Below are positions 50,797 to 62,700 of a stretch of DNA of 64,000 bases, piece by piece. The number at the start of each line of letters is the position of its first letter. Within the stretch, counting starts at the first letter, position 1. Below the pieces are notes generated by a model, which worked only from the letters and a program-made list of their open reading frames with translations, did no database searches and was not told the origin of the DNA. The position numbers and the translations under genes were made by a program. Source of the stretch: Luscinia megarhynchos (taxonomy: Eukaryota; Chordata; Aves; Passeriformes; Turdidae). The stretch covers positions 37,427,406-37,491,405 of the forward strand of contig JAPFBE010000002.1 in NCBI GenBank assembly GCA_034336665.1, written 5' to 3'.

Positions 50797-52411
50797 CAAA
50801 CAGCAACTAATTCATGATGGAAGGAGCCTGAAATGTTGGAAAAGCTGATCCTTTCAAGGTACTTAAGTCAACATCCAGTGAAAGCTGAGAATTCCTCTGG
50901 GTATCCAGAAGGATTTGTTTAAGTCCTACTATAAGAAAGATTGCATATGATTATAAATTCTCAAGTGTCTTCCCTTCACCTACTCTATTTTCACTCATGA
51001 CCTGATTAGGGCTTGAATCCAGATCTCCTTAAGTGAATAAGGCTCCAAAGACCCAGCTTACATAAAGACAGTGAATTTTTTCTAGAAATACATGGCAAAA
51101 GCATCTGGACTTTGAAGATGGCAAGTCCTTACAGTTGAATGTCTCCTTAAAGGAGGCAGAACACTAAAAGAGACAAAGAATGGTCAAAAATGTAGCCATG
51201 ACAGGCTAGCACCGTGGATCACCTCCCTTATGCACCATAAATAATGCATAGATGCCAGTCTCATTTACATTGCAGCCATGGCTTGCACAGAGAGCACAGG
51301 ATGACACTGGCATCCTGCATGACCCCAGGTATTTTCTGTACCAGTCCTTTCCTCAAGACAACTCTAAACAGCACAGGCAACCTGCACTTACTCGCATATT
51401 TGCAATACTTAAGGCAAAACTACAGGATGATCTGCCTGCACTTGTTTCTGGGAAAGGGAGAAAAGGGAGAGAGATGGCTATCGACCTGGCCTACAAATTT
51501 ACATGTGTATAGGCTTGTCAAGAAAGTCAGTGTGTGAAAGGAGTTAGGACAGAACGTCCCTTTGTTCAGCCTAAATGTCCCTTTGTTTACTGAGAACCAA
51601 AGCAGGGGAATCAATGGCTTGAGAACCCAAACCTGGCTGATTGAAGATACCTCTCCCTGGCCAGGAGTTTCCATTGGGGTTGAAAAGGGATAAATAAATG
51701 GGATTTTGTATGTTCTTTTGTAGTGATTCTCCAGCTCCAAACCACCTTTTCTCACCACTTTTTATTTTTTTTTCTCAGCAAGCATCCCATAATGCAGCTC
51801 AGTAGTAATGTCACCTCTATTTGTCTTTCATAAACTGCACTGCAAAAATGTACCTGCAGGATGAGCTTGGCCTTCCCTTCTCTGCAGACAGGGGAAGATG
51901 TGAGTGATGCAAAAATCAGCTGCAGTGGAACTGTGTGAGAAACAGCATCCTTCCTGGGCTAACCTGCTGGGCACACATCAGCCCAAGGGTTTAGGAAAGC
52001 CTGGGTAACAGGTGCAGAATACAGACACCACTTGTGGATGACAAGCTGCTACAACACTGCACACACTGCCTGCCAAAATAAAAAGCCCTGCTGAGACAGC
52101 TGTACATTTGCTCAGGACTCTGTGCTTAATTTTAAGGATGATTAGGATTTGTCCAAAGCCAAGCTGGATATAAATAGCAAGTGAAACCTGCAGGTATCTT
52201 CCCTTCATTACTTGGGCCATGAACTTTTTGGCAAAAGGGACTCTTTGTGATACTAACAAGTCATGTCTGCTCAATCACAGCATATCAGCACTGACTGATG
52301 CCAGCTGCAAAGGGGTTTTAAATGCTAGGGAGAGCTGGTCTTTTGTATTCTGACAGCTCCTTACTGCTGCTTTATAGGAATACCTCTCAAATGAAGAGCC
52401 TGCAATATATG

Positions 52412-52443
52412 CAAAAAAAAAAGAAAGAAAGAAAAAAAAAAGG
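52412..52443. repeat. A-rich tract with AAAG units
   Basis: Ten A, then GAAAGAAAG, then a further run of A. Confidence 0.9.
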
Positions 52444-52765
52444 ATGTCAGTTGCTTCACAGTGTTTAGGGCTCCCCTGGAGCTCAATTATGTGGGAACAG
52501 TGACATGTAGTCAGTCAGCTAAAAGGTGGCAGATCCCCGTGGCACAGTTTGAGAGGTGTGTTGTGAAACATGACTCATTTGCTCTCGCCCTACAGGTAAC
52601 TGCATGGCATGCCCTGTGCAAACCACAGCTGTGTGTGGGTTCCTCACGTTTCTCACCTGTGGTGTCCGTGGCAGTGAGCTTCCAGATCCAGCTGCCAGCA
52701 TCCCTGGGCACACTGCAGTTTGATTCTACATTTAGATGAGTAGCACATAAATACTCAAGTCTTCA

Positions 52766-52868
52766 TAAAAAAAAACCAAAAACAAACCCAACCAACCCAC
52801 CAACCAAACAAAGAAACATAAAAAACCCAAACCAAACAAAACAAAAAAGCAAACAAACAACAAACCAA
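52766..52868. repeat. A/C-rich low-complexity tract
   Basis: About 100 bp with almost no G or T on the plus strand: AAAAC, AACC and CAAAC units in irregular order. Low-complexity sequence of this kind is common in vertebrate introns; on the gene's strand it is a T/G-rich tract, a possible pyrimidine-poor spacer rather than a splice signal. Confidence 0.9.
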
Positions 52869-53601
52869 TCCTCACTCATGTTGGTTTTCTGCTGCTCTAT
52901 AACTCTAAACCACAAGCAGGGCTTGCACCATAACCTTATAAATTTTTGGTCTCTAAGTCAGGGCTATAACTGTGGGAGATGAATTGAACCCTAGGAATGT
53001 GATAAACAGCCCTTTGGCATAATTCTGAAATGAAGAAGCACAGAGATCACATCCCAGGATATATTTTTAAATGTCTAGCAACATTTCCCCTGGTTTCATT
53101 TTTTTAAAATATAAGCACTGGAATCATTCATTTCTAAGGCTCTCTGTTGTATTGGTGCCTAGCTGCCATAAAAAAAAGCAAACTACAAAAAATTTCTGTC
53201 CCAGCTTATATTTTCCATTTGCAAATATTTACTCCATTCTCCACATTAACAAGGAACAGCTTCTTCTACTACATGCAGGAGGTGCTTTCATAAACTTGTC
53301 ACATCCTGATGTTAGTAGCATATGGTATTGAAAATATTCCTACTACTTGAAGGGAGAGCTGTTACAAATACTTCAAGCAACAGTTTGTTAATCTTTGGAT
53401 GCAATCCTACAGTGCACCAATGTTTTTCTCATGCTTTTAAACCTAACCATATAATGAAGATGCCCCTCAAAGTCTCAAAAGAGAATGAGTTAGACCATGG
53501 ATTTTTTGGGGCCCTTAGAAGAACATCTCTTTTCAAACACCAGTGTCCATAAGACAGTGCTTCATTCTTCCTCCTTTTACAAACTAGAGGAGCAAAATTA
53601 T

Positions 53602-53644
53602 CTTTTTTCCCCCTTCTTCATTTTTTTTTAATTTATTTTTTGTC
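53602..53644. repeat. T-rich tract
   Basis: CTTTTTTCCCCC, then nine T and AATTTATTTTTTG. Simple pyrimidine/T-rich sequence. Confidence 0.8.
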
Positions 53645-56246
53645 TATCATGAAATATGGCAATAACTGAGCTCTCCCATGAGGAAAAGCAAGGCTGACTT
53701 GCTTTACAACTTGGGGAACACAGGCTGTGCCTTACATACCCTAGATATACCTCTTGCTCTGGCTGCCTAGTAAATTGAAATATGACAGTATAAAAAAGAA
53801 GAGATGATAAATGGGAGTGTTACAAATAAGGCCAGAAGGCAAGACTTCTCAGGGATATAATATGGAACTGGCATCAGAAGATAGAATTGGGCAAAGGATA
53901 ACATTGTTAGTCCTCCAGATATACTGAGCAGCAAGATATGTCAGATGGGGTCAAAGAGGGGCAGGACCACAGCCCTGGGGGAATACATGGAGTTAAATAG
54001 TTGTCTTCCATGAGCAAAATTATTCCTCATCTGCTCCCTCAAAGGATGCTGTGTCTCTCAGCAGTGTCTTTGCACCCCAGCTGACTTTCCCCAGAATATG
54101 ACTGAACTACCACTGGGAAATGGCTTAGCTATTGGTACTCAGCTGGTTGGCTGGGGGTAGGCAGAGAAGACACCTGGGTGGGTTTATGGTATCTACTACA
54201 GTGGCCTATCAGGTCCTCCTGTAGCTGCCTTCCCTTCTCCCACCTTCTAGATGATGAATGTGTTTCCCCTGATTCCTTCCATGACCTTTTTTTCTGCCTT
54301 TTTCTGTGCTCATGTAGCCACAGCTTCTTACTGTAGCAGCTGATCACTGCCTGGTCTCTGCCTGCTTATTTTTGCAATGTACCTGAGAAGGGTGATCTTT
54401 CATAATTGACAGAGGGGAGCTCAAGTGCAGAAGAACTCATCTCTAGTTACACAGGCAATTTGTGGCTAAGCAGGTAGTTGAATGAGGATTTCTAAGATTA
54501 AGGGGACTTTCTAATTTACTGGCTATAAATCTTAAGCCATATTTTGTTAGCAGTGAAAGTTTCAAGGGATTTCAAACTGAACCCTATGCCATTATTTTTC
54601 CACAATATATGCTATACTGCAACAGTCTTCTTTACCTTCCTTCCTCTGAAATAATAAGATTTTTCTCATTGGGGCCAAGTCCACAGACATCTACTTAATC
54701 CAATTTGACTTTTAAATTCTTGTGAATAACAACACAGACAAGAAGGAAAAGAGGAATGCTCAGTTTGCTCTGAAAGTTATTTACAACACAGCAGCAGCTA
54801 AAGAATATGGTTATGGCAGAAAAAGCAAACCAGGATGTTTTCTCTTGGAAAGCCTCAGACTGAAAAATTAAGGCAGAGCAGGTCAAATTGAGAGATGCAG
54901 ACATTAAGCACATTTCCTATCTTGCCTTAATAATGTTGTATACTGAATGCAGCAGCACACACTGCTTCCAGCCTTTAACTATCCAGTCAAACATGACCAC
55001 TAAGCATATTCAGGAGAAAGTACAAATATGAGAAGTATACCATGACATCCTGTAGAAAAGACACACAGGATAAACAGAGGGTAAACCCAAAGGCAAAATA
55101 TGCTGCAGTTGATACAACACAGAATTCAGAGAGGTGAGAGAAGTGCTTTAAGCAAGAATGAAAAGAAAAAAATCACTCAAACAATTCCTTCCTCCTTATG
55201 CTGCCAGATTTATGGTTTCTGCTATTGAAATCTAAGGCAGACAGAATAACCAAATTTTGATGCTTCCTTAGATCTAGCCAGACCAGATGTAATGCAGCTC
55301 TCAAATGAAAGATCTGCCAGGGAACAACAAATACACAAAGCTGATTGTTAGAATCCTTTGCAGGGCAAGTCAACCTGGTATGTTATTGTGAAAAGAAACA
55401 AAGCAATGGAAATACCAACATAATTTGTGTTCAAAGAGAATAGTATGCTCAAGGATATCACAGGATCTTGGCATAGCATTATAACAACCTTTTTACCTCT
55501 ATTTTTGTTCTTAAAACTTTGTATTTATAAAACTTTATTTTTTGGCACTGATGGCATTAGCTTTTGTCCACAAATTTCACTTAAGAAGAATCACACATTT
55601 TAGGTTTCAGCCTCTGGCTGGGAAAATAACTTTTTATAGTCATGCTATTTAGCATCAGTTTTCAGTTGTATGTCATGTTTAAAAGAGTATTTTTGAAACA
55701 GAGTGTATCTAATGCAAACATTAACCAAGCAGTGAAAATAGAAGCTTAAGATTTAGTTGAAAGCACACGAACAAGTAGGAAAACAAAAGACTAGCTAATA
55801 CCTCACACTCAGACATCTAAAGGCTAATCCCCTGAAAAAAAGGTTGAATTTGGATATATAGATATTATCATTAGAAAACATCTAAAGCCCAGTTGCCGTG
55901 AGTAGTGGGTAGCCTCAGAAAACTCCAGAGGTTACTCTTTCTAAGCTACAAAGTAAGTAAAAGCTACAGTGACAAAACAGAGATTTCCCGAGGCCATCGT
56001 TCCTATTTTCCCAGCATCTCTTTGGCTGTATTAATCATGTCAGCTAGGATAAATTTCCTACTTCCACCATATCAATCATTTTGAGTTACCTGAACAAACT
56101 GCAGGGCAGCTAGAGAACAGGGCAGCTATGCCAGTGTGCATACCTGACTAAAAATAAAGTGTTTCCTCAGGAGGAACAATGGGATTTTGGAAAACTGAGA
56201 AAGCTGTGCCAAAACTAAAAAAAGCAGAGTATTAAACACAGATTAC

Positions 56247-56373
56247 CTGGGCCCCCACTCTAAAAGCAGCTTCCACTTGAGCTTTGAGGATGTTGCACTT
56301 CAAATGGTCAGGTACAGATGAAGGCGACACAGGGGCATGGAGGGTCTTTTCTGGTACCTTTCTTGTCTTCAGC
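56247..56373 (-). CDS. Coding exon 1 in window of an unidentified minus-strand gene
   Basis: 127-nt exon. On the minus strand it follows an acceptor ending TTTAATAAATACAG and precedes the donor GTAATC. Only one frame is open: one leftover base, then 42 codons, from LKTRKVPEKT through VSPSSVPDHLKC to VEAAFRVGAQ. It therefore starts in phase 2 and ends in phase 0. The first half is basic and Pro/Ser-rich; the second half (NILKAQVEAAF) could form a short amphipathic helix. No transmembrane segment or known domain is visible. The next exon downstream is 11.2 kb away and starts in the phase needed here. The exon that should precede it, ending with two bases of a split codon, was not found with confidence. 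I do not recognise the family. The splice signals, open frame and protein-like composition are what I see; membership of one gene is inferred from phase. Confidence 0.75.
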
Positions 56374-57552
56374 CTGTATTTATTAAAAAAGCAGTGACAT
56401 ACATTAGAAAGGTAAGTTCCTACAATCATCAAAGGTTAAATTTTTACTTGTAATGACTTGATCCAGCAATACTGGCTAAAACTTCCATATTCATACCCTG
56501 ATAGATCCATCTTTAGAAGTTTTCAAAATATTTAATGACTTGATACTATGTTCAAGACAAGAATAGCCCCAGGGAAGCCTGAGTAATAGAAGCAAGAAAA
56601 TGATGAGAAATGAAGATACATTAAAAAAAGCCCAGCCAGGCCCTGGAGTGGTTGGTCAAACTGAGGAAACAAAACATTGTCTCAAAATATCCCATAGAAG
56701 GCAGAAGAGCAAACAGCACAACTATAGTGAACACTGGCTTTTTTCACCACCCTTAAAATGCAAAGCTTTGCAAGTTTAACCAGAGAAATGTGAAGGAATC
56801 TCCACTTAATTGCAAGCCAAGCAAAATCTCCTTCATCAGAAGAAGAAGAAAAATCAAGGAACTTTAAACATTGCTGATGCTGTTTTCATTTGATATCAAT
56901 CCTTTATCTAGGCAGTGATCTGAATCAAAAATTTTGGCCTCAGGACAGCTAGTGTAGTGCCCTGGTTAAATATGACCTAAAGGTTTTGTGCCTTGAACAA
57001 ACCATATCCAGCAGAAAAGCCACATTAATAAACTTCCCATGCAGAAAAGGAAAACAAAGACATTGTAATACTAATGTGTCAACAAAGAGACTTATGATGA
57101 GACCAGGATTGTAAACATGAACTTTTAAACAATCAAACTGTAATATGTCACATATTTTTAGAGAATAATTGGGCAATGGCATAACAGCCATTGCAAACTT
57201 CCCTATTTCTCCTGGAAGTGACACCTGAATTACAGATGAATAGAAGCCTAGATTGTGCCTTCATTTTCTGCTCCCATGGCTGAGAAGGGTGAATTGTTGT
57301 ATACACCCAGACAGAACAGACAGGTAATGCTGTCATTCAGATTTCAGCCAAAACAGGTACAATGCATCAGTACACCAGTCCAGTGATCCTTGAGGTTCAC
57401 CTCTGCCAAGTATTTCAAGACAGAACCAATCATTTTTTTTGCCACTGAAATGACGATATGATTAGCCCTTTAACTTCAAAATCTGTCTCCTTTATCCTTC
57501 CTTCTGCCCTCCCCCATGGCATCCCACTGGCTGATGGCAACTACAGTCTTAC

Positions 57553-57675
57553 TGACTTTTATCAAGTCCTTGAGCAAGCACAGACAAATGGGAACATCAA
57601 GATTCGGGGACAATTTCTGTAAATGGAGCAAGGCACAAAAGCAATTGTGTTGCCTGAGGAAACTGTTCAGCAAAA
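57553..57675 (-). other. Strong splice-site pair around an open 123-nt block, minus strand
   Basis: The minus-strand acceptor CTGTCTCTTTCCCTCCCCAG is close to ideal and the donor GTAAGA is strong. Between them one frame is fully open (phase 1 to 1), with a Leu/Cys-rich product that includes LHLQKLSPNLDV. The phase does not fit the 56.3-kb exon. It could be an alternative or non-coding exon, or a chance pairing. Confidence 0.25.
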
Positions 57676-58053
57676 CTGGGGAGGGAAAGAGACAGACCTT
57701 AGCAGAACTCTGTTGAGACTGCAATTTATGTGCAAGCAAAGTTGGTCTAGAATTCTGCATCCAAAATGCCATAGCTGCCAGATATGATTTTGAACAACTG
57801 TCTGTTAAAGGACAGCTCATCATGAGATTTTTTTTCTCTGCCAAATTTCTAATAATTCTTACATGTTTGTTTGTCAAGCTACATTTACTTTTTTAGAGGA
57901 AGATATATTTGGACTTTCCCATTTTCCCAGTCTTCTCCTAAGGGAAAAAAGAAAATACATAAAATGAAAAGTGACAGTGTCTAGCTGGAGCAACTTATGG
58001 AACTGTAGTCATCTATTTGGTCTTGAATATAATAGTAATTTGGCAAGTATATG

Positions 58054-58090
58054 AAAAAAAAAACAAACAACAAACCACCAAACCCAAACA
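58054..58090. repeat. A-rich tract with CAAA units
   Basis: Ten A, then CAAACAACAAACC and ACCAAACCC. Low-complexity sequence similar to that at 52.8 kb. Confidence 0.85.
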
Positions 58091-58859
58091 TAAAATATTT
58101 GATTGCCATAGGTGTCTTTTCTGGGATACTTGTGAAGCTGAGAAGAAGAGATAATCAAAAGGACAAAATTATTTGTAAAGAAAGCACAGCTTTTTACTTC
58201 ACCAATATTCTTGGTAGACAAAGTGAACATATTTTTAAAAGGCTGTTATTACTGCCAACTTCCATGTGTATTGATTTATAACAGCTGAAAAAACAACACT
58301 CTAAGCAGTGGCATTTCTAAAGGCCATGCAAAATCCCACCTTTGTTTTAACACTGTACACTAATTAAATAACATTTCAGTCAAGCAAGATTAAACAATTG
58401 TATTTTACTTGCTATAGCAAGAGACAATCAAGGCTTGTTTAGGAGACGAGCTTGTTTCATAACAAGAAATGTTCCCAAGTCCCATCCCTCTGTTACTCAG
58501 ATGGATATAGGTATTTTTCAGTCCTGTTGTTCTTCCTCCACTGTCCAATTTTCCCACATTGACCAAGAGGAAGAGAAAAGCTCCCAGGGCTGCCCTATAG
58601 CTGGGACTCCTCAAAAGATGTAAATCTCCTGCTGTATTCAGTATTGTGCAGATGACTCCATTTAATGGATCCCAGAGTGAGTGATTTGATGTGCAAGTCT
58701 CACACTGAGATTCTTGAGATCTTGTCCAAATACTGATGGTGGCTGACCTGGCTGAAAGGGAAAGCTGCTGCTAGAAGGTGCACACTTCTCAGAAGCCAAT
58801 CCTGGGTGTTCACTTCTGCTTTAGTCCTTGTTTGGGGCACACTTCAAGGGTTTCACCTT

Positions 58860-59210
58860 CAAGCAAGCAAAACCTGCTTGGCTTGCACAGCACCTTCAGT
58901 GACAGGTCACACATGAAGAGCAGGCACTGCTGCAATTGCTGCTCAGCCTCGTCCTGCTGGGCCAGCAGCCAAGGGCCACCCCGTGCCCTGCCCCAGTGGA
59001 AATGCCACCTGCACACAAAGCACACACAGGGCTTGGCAGTGCTCAGCCTGACCAGGCTTCCTCCACTTCTGAGCATGTCAGAGCCTTCTCTGCCAGCCTG
59101 CCTGGGCAGGGACAGTCTTCTCTGCCACAGAGCAGCTCAGCCTGAGTCCCTGCTGAGTTCTGCTCTCCCACAGCTGGTCAGCTGAGACTGCTGCACACAG
59201 CCAGTGCCAC
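58860..59210. other. GC-rich patch without a supported gene
   Basis: About 350 bp clearly richer in GC than its surroundings, with many CAGC, CTGC and GCCC words. Open frames cross it in several directions, the longest 135 codons on the plus strand, but none has a recognisable domain or matching splice structure. It could be an old retroposon or LTR remnant. Confidence 0.4.
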
Positions 59211-59889
59211 TGAGGATCCACATGAAAAGTAAACTTTAATCACAGAACAAAAGCAGCACCTCCTTATTGCACACTATTAGCTCTTCTATGTTCCTATTTT
59301 TCTCCTTAATGTCACTAATCTTTACATACAGCTCGTTCATCCCCCAATTTAACTCCCAAAGTAAAACTGTCATCCAGAATGCAAAAGAAAATAAAATATT
59401 TCATGACTAGAAATGCACATTCAGAATCTTCTGTGGTTCATTTCACTAGTTTCTAAGAAAATCAAGGATCTAAAACCTGTCTGCACTAGGAATCTCCACA
59501 TACTATTGCTACAAGAATGAAAGCTGTATTCTACTTTATTTTGCTGTATAATAAATAAATTTGACACTTCCAGAATCTTCACTGCTCACAGCATAAAGAC
59601 AGCAGCTAGGTATTCATCTGTTGAGCCAGGCTGGCAGTTATTAACATTTTGTTTTAATTTATGAACTCAGAGTATTCTATTTGCAAGTGATTGGAATGCT
59701 AAACAGGGCAAGATGTTAATGAAACCTCCTATTTTATAATTTTTTAACGATGCAATTCAAAAGAGTCTTAGATACCCCTTTCAAGTGAATGTCCAAGAGT
59801 CTAACTTGAATTTGAAATCTCTTGCTTAGAATTGCAATTTAAAGTAATCCTAAAAGGTTTAGAAGTTAAGAAAAAACCCATTAGGATAC

Positions 59890-60003
59890 CTGATAACACT
59901 CCAGTTTTCCATGTCCAATTCTGCTGATCTCAATAATAGCAATTTGTTTATATTTTTTCTTCGCCATTAATGCAGAATTTTGCTTTTCCATAGAAGGAGA
60001 ACA
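59890..60003 (-). other. Exon-like open block, minus strand (unconfirmed)
   Basis: 114 nt, exactly 38 open codons, phase 0 to 0. It begins CSPSMEKQNSALMAKKK and ends GHGKLECYQ. The acceptor ends GCAATTCTCCAG with a pyrimidine stretch about 20 nt further up; the donor is CAG-GTATCC. It would sit upstream of the 56.3-kb exon, but that exon needs a phase-2 end before it, so another exon of length 3n+2 would have to intervene. Lys-rich centre, no known domain recognised. Confidence 0.3.
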
Positions 60004-60785
60004 CTGGAGAATTGCATTTAAATGGAAAAAGTAAAACAAGCTCAGATATGTACACATATCAAATCAGAAGCATTTTTTTCCTTTTTGTAATTGAGGTCTC
60101 TCTCACATTTGCTTTTTCTCCTCTCAAACATTTACTTTAAATTCAATTACATTTGCTGATACTAGAACTGAAGGCAGATTTGTAGAGTGTTAGGTAATGA
60201 TGACACTAATTTTGGTTTGCAAAGCTAAGTGAATATGAAGTACACATACAGAATATAAAAATAGTTACATGAAACACAGCAATACCACTCCTGTACATAA
60301 CATTTCCAAGCTCTGCTTTAAAAGTTCATGCTTTGTTCCACATCAGACTGTGTACCAAGAGCAAGATTCATGATCTTGTGCCTCTGGATTTATTGATAGC
60401 CTCTTCTTGGTCAAACAGCATGTCTAAAACATGTATTTGACTGGAGATAACTGAATAATAGAATGAATATTTTCTTTAGGGATGCAGGTCTATTTTTGTG
60501 GCTAGTCATCACTAGTAGTGGGAGGTAAAATTTTAACAAAGGCAACACAAATATATAGATTCTGAAAGCACATTATCTAAGTGAGGTTTCATGGGACTCA
60601 ACTACATCTGCAAATGTGCATGGAAATCTACAGACTCTTTTGCCCTTTTTCACCAGGAAATTTACTGCTTTTAACCACGTGACAGCAAACACCAATTACA
60701 AACAGATACCACAATGACCTGTACAATTATGTGTTATTCTTATTTGAGGCAACGTTTGCAAGCAGAAACTGCATCATTTTTATTA

Positions 60786-60826
60786 GAAAAAAAAAGTACA
60801 ATTCAAAAAACAAACAAACAAACCCC
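60786..60826. repeat. A-rich tract with (CAAA)n
   Basis: Nine to ten A, a short unique spacer (GTACAATTC), then six A and four CAAA-type units. Confidence 0.88.
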
Positions 60827-61876
60827 TCATTAAGCTGTCAGACAGAATATTTTCCTCAGGTTAGCTATTAGTTGGTTTAATGAAAGATATAACTCTAAAT
60901 AAGTCTTGTTATGCTTATATCCTCGGAGTAAACCTCTTTAATTCTTGGCATCACATTTATTTTATAAAATGCTATTGCTCAATATTATTAAATCCTACCT
61001 CGGTTGTTGTAAGCTTCATGACAGTCTTAGTGGAGCATGGTACCCATGTCTCCTGGGATAAACCCTCTGATCCATGCATTACACAGAAAAGTCTCAGGTA
61101 CACTAACAAGGTGGGTTCTTTTTGTGGGCTTTCTTAAACTACAAATGGTTTTTGGAAATCTGCCCAGTGGCTTTGGGCATTGCTGTTATTCAGGGAGCAG
61201 GTTGTTCCACAGATTTTTGCAGGTGGCATCATTTGGAAGCAGACAATCTGTGTAACAGGGCAGTCCTATAACAGAGTTTTATCCTGCTAACCAAAAGCCT
61301 TAAATTCTGAGCAGAGTTTGCAAAGACATTGAGGCTCATCATGCTGGCTCTGTCTGAAGCTTTCTCAATCTGGCTGCAGGCTTTGTTCTACTAAGTTTAG
61401 CTGTAGCAGCAATAATTTTATATAGAAAACAATAACACCAGTACTCTTTGTAGAATAAGGCATTTATGACTCTTACAAAAACATGTAGTTTAAAGCAATG
61501 TAGGGCTGATATGAGAACAGGGGCCTTGGCAAAGGAAGACAAAGGAACATGGTGTAGAAGAGTGCTGATATGGAGTGATAGCACAAAGGGCACATGGGGA
61601 CCCATGGCTATAAACAACACACCAATGGCCAGTTAAAGTGCCAGTTGAAGACCTGAATCTGGGACAAAAATTGAGTTTTGGGGCAATAAAGACAATGAAG
61701 ACATCATATATAGCATATATATGTAAAACCCACCACATAAAGTAAATTTGGGTGTAATGCAAAGATGTAAGATCAATGAAGAAAGACCAATATATAAAGG
61801 CTTATCTGAAAACATAGAAAAGAACACCAAAGTGTATTGTAGAGTGAGTAGAAAGAATAAAACATGAACATGGTTG

Positions 61877-62060
61877 GACAGAACATTGGAACAGGCTGCC
61901 CAGGGAAGTGGTTGAGTCACCATCCCTGAAGGTATTTAAAAGACATGTAGATGTGGCACTGAGGGACATGGTTTAGTGTTGGACTTGGCACTGCTGGCTT
62001 AACAGTTGCACATGATGGTCTGAAAGGTCTTTTCCAACTAAATGATTCCATGATTCTATG
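61877..62060 (+). mobile_element. CR1 LINE, 3'-end fragment, forward orientation
   Basis: Contains ACAGGCTGCCCAGGGAAGTG, GAGTCACCATCCCTGAAGG, GTAGATGTGGCACTGAGGG and GGTCTTTTCCAACTAAATGA in the order found in CR1, and ends at the element's terminal repeat, ATTCCATG then ATTCTATG. About 185 nt survive. It lies antisense to the minus-strand gene, within its presumed upstream intron. Confidence 0.95.
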
Positions 62061-62280
62061 GCCATCATAATTCCCCCTCTGACTCTATCAGAATGAAATC
62101 ACCAACCTTAGGACCCACAGGTGTAGGAAAAGGGTGAGCACAACACCAGGAAAAGAGGTAGAAACACTTTGAAATGTATTATTATTCTTTCTTTTTATGC
62201 AATAATTACAGCTGGGCTAATAATTACTAGACTCCCAAGATTTCAGAAATGCTAACAATGTATTCTTGGCTTTATATTAT

Positions 62281-62305
62281 ACACACACACACTCACACAC
62301 ACACA
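62281..62305. repeat. (AC)n microsatellite with one interruption
   Basis: Twelve or so AC units interrupted once by TC (ACACTCACAC), 220 bp beyond the end of the plus-strand CR1. Confidence 0.95.
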
Positions 62306-62564
62306 GAGCAACAGGGGATGGGAGAACACATTTTTCTAATGAAAGCTTCCAAGAAGAAAACCAGAAAAGCATTCACAGCTACAACACTTAGGACTGTCTG
62401 TGTTGGAGATTAAGGAGTCTGCTAGCACCAAAGGGCATGAAACACAAGTTGAAATAGACGTTCATCATTCAGTATGTGGACAGACACATACACCATACTG
62501 AACAGCCCTGGAAAAGAGGTTGGACACATCCATTCATCATTCCCATGAGACGAAGTGTGCTGTA

Positions 62565-62700
62565 GCAGACAATCAAATTAATTAACTGCAGAATCTAATT
62601 TACCCAATTTCTTGCTAATTCTCCTATGGGTCGATTATTAAGCCTGACAAATTCCAGCCTGAAAACACTTTGCTTGAAAAAAATAACAATTAGCAACAGG
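62565..62700. promoter_or_regulatory. Candidate conserved non-coding element
   Basis: A repeat-free AT-rich stretch with several homeodomain-like cores close together (AATCAAATTAATTAACTGC, TTGCTAATTC, CGATTATTAAGC, AACAATTAGC). No coding frame. Assigned only on motif clustering. Confidence 0.2.

Larger units (their letters stand above)
45080..56246 (-). other. Intron between the 45-kb and 56-kb exons
   Basis: 11.2 kb, GTAATC to TTAACAG on the minus strand, phase 0 at both ends. It contains A-rich and A/C-rich tracts at 52.4 and 52.8 kb, a purine tract at 50.8 kb and a 14-bp duplication at 48.8 kb. GC-richer patches at 47.8-48.4 kb and 49.0-49.5 kb produce overlapping frames without splice support. 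Confidence 0.75.

Noticed and set aside
51853..51880. 28-nt minus-strand block with an excellent acceptor (CTTCCCCTGTCTGCAG)
   Set aside because: Length 28 would break the phase-0 join between the 56-kb and 45-kb exons; probably a chance splice-like site.
57476..57877. 133-codon minus-strand open frame taken as a single gene
   Set aside because: Only the splice-flanked central part is of interest; as a whole it has no domain and no upstream promoter or start context.
58778..59185. 135-codon plus-strand open frame
   Set aside because: Explained by the GC-rich patch, where stops are rare in several frames at once.
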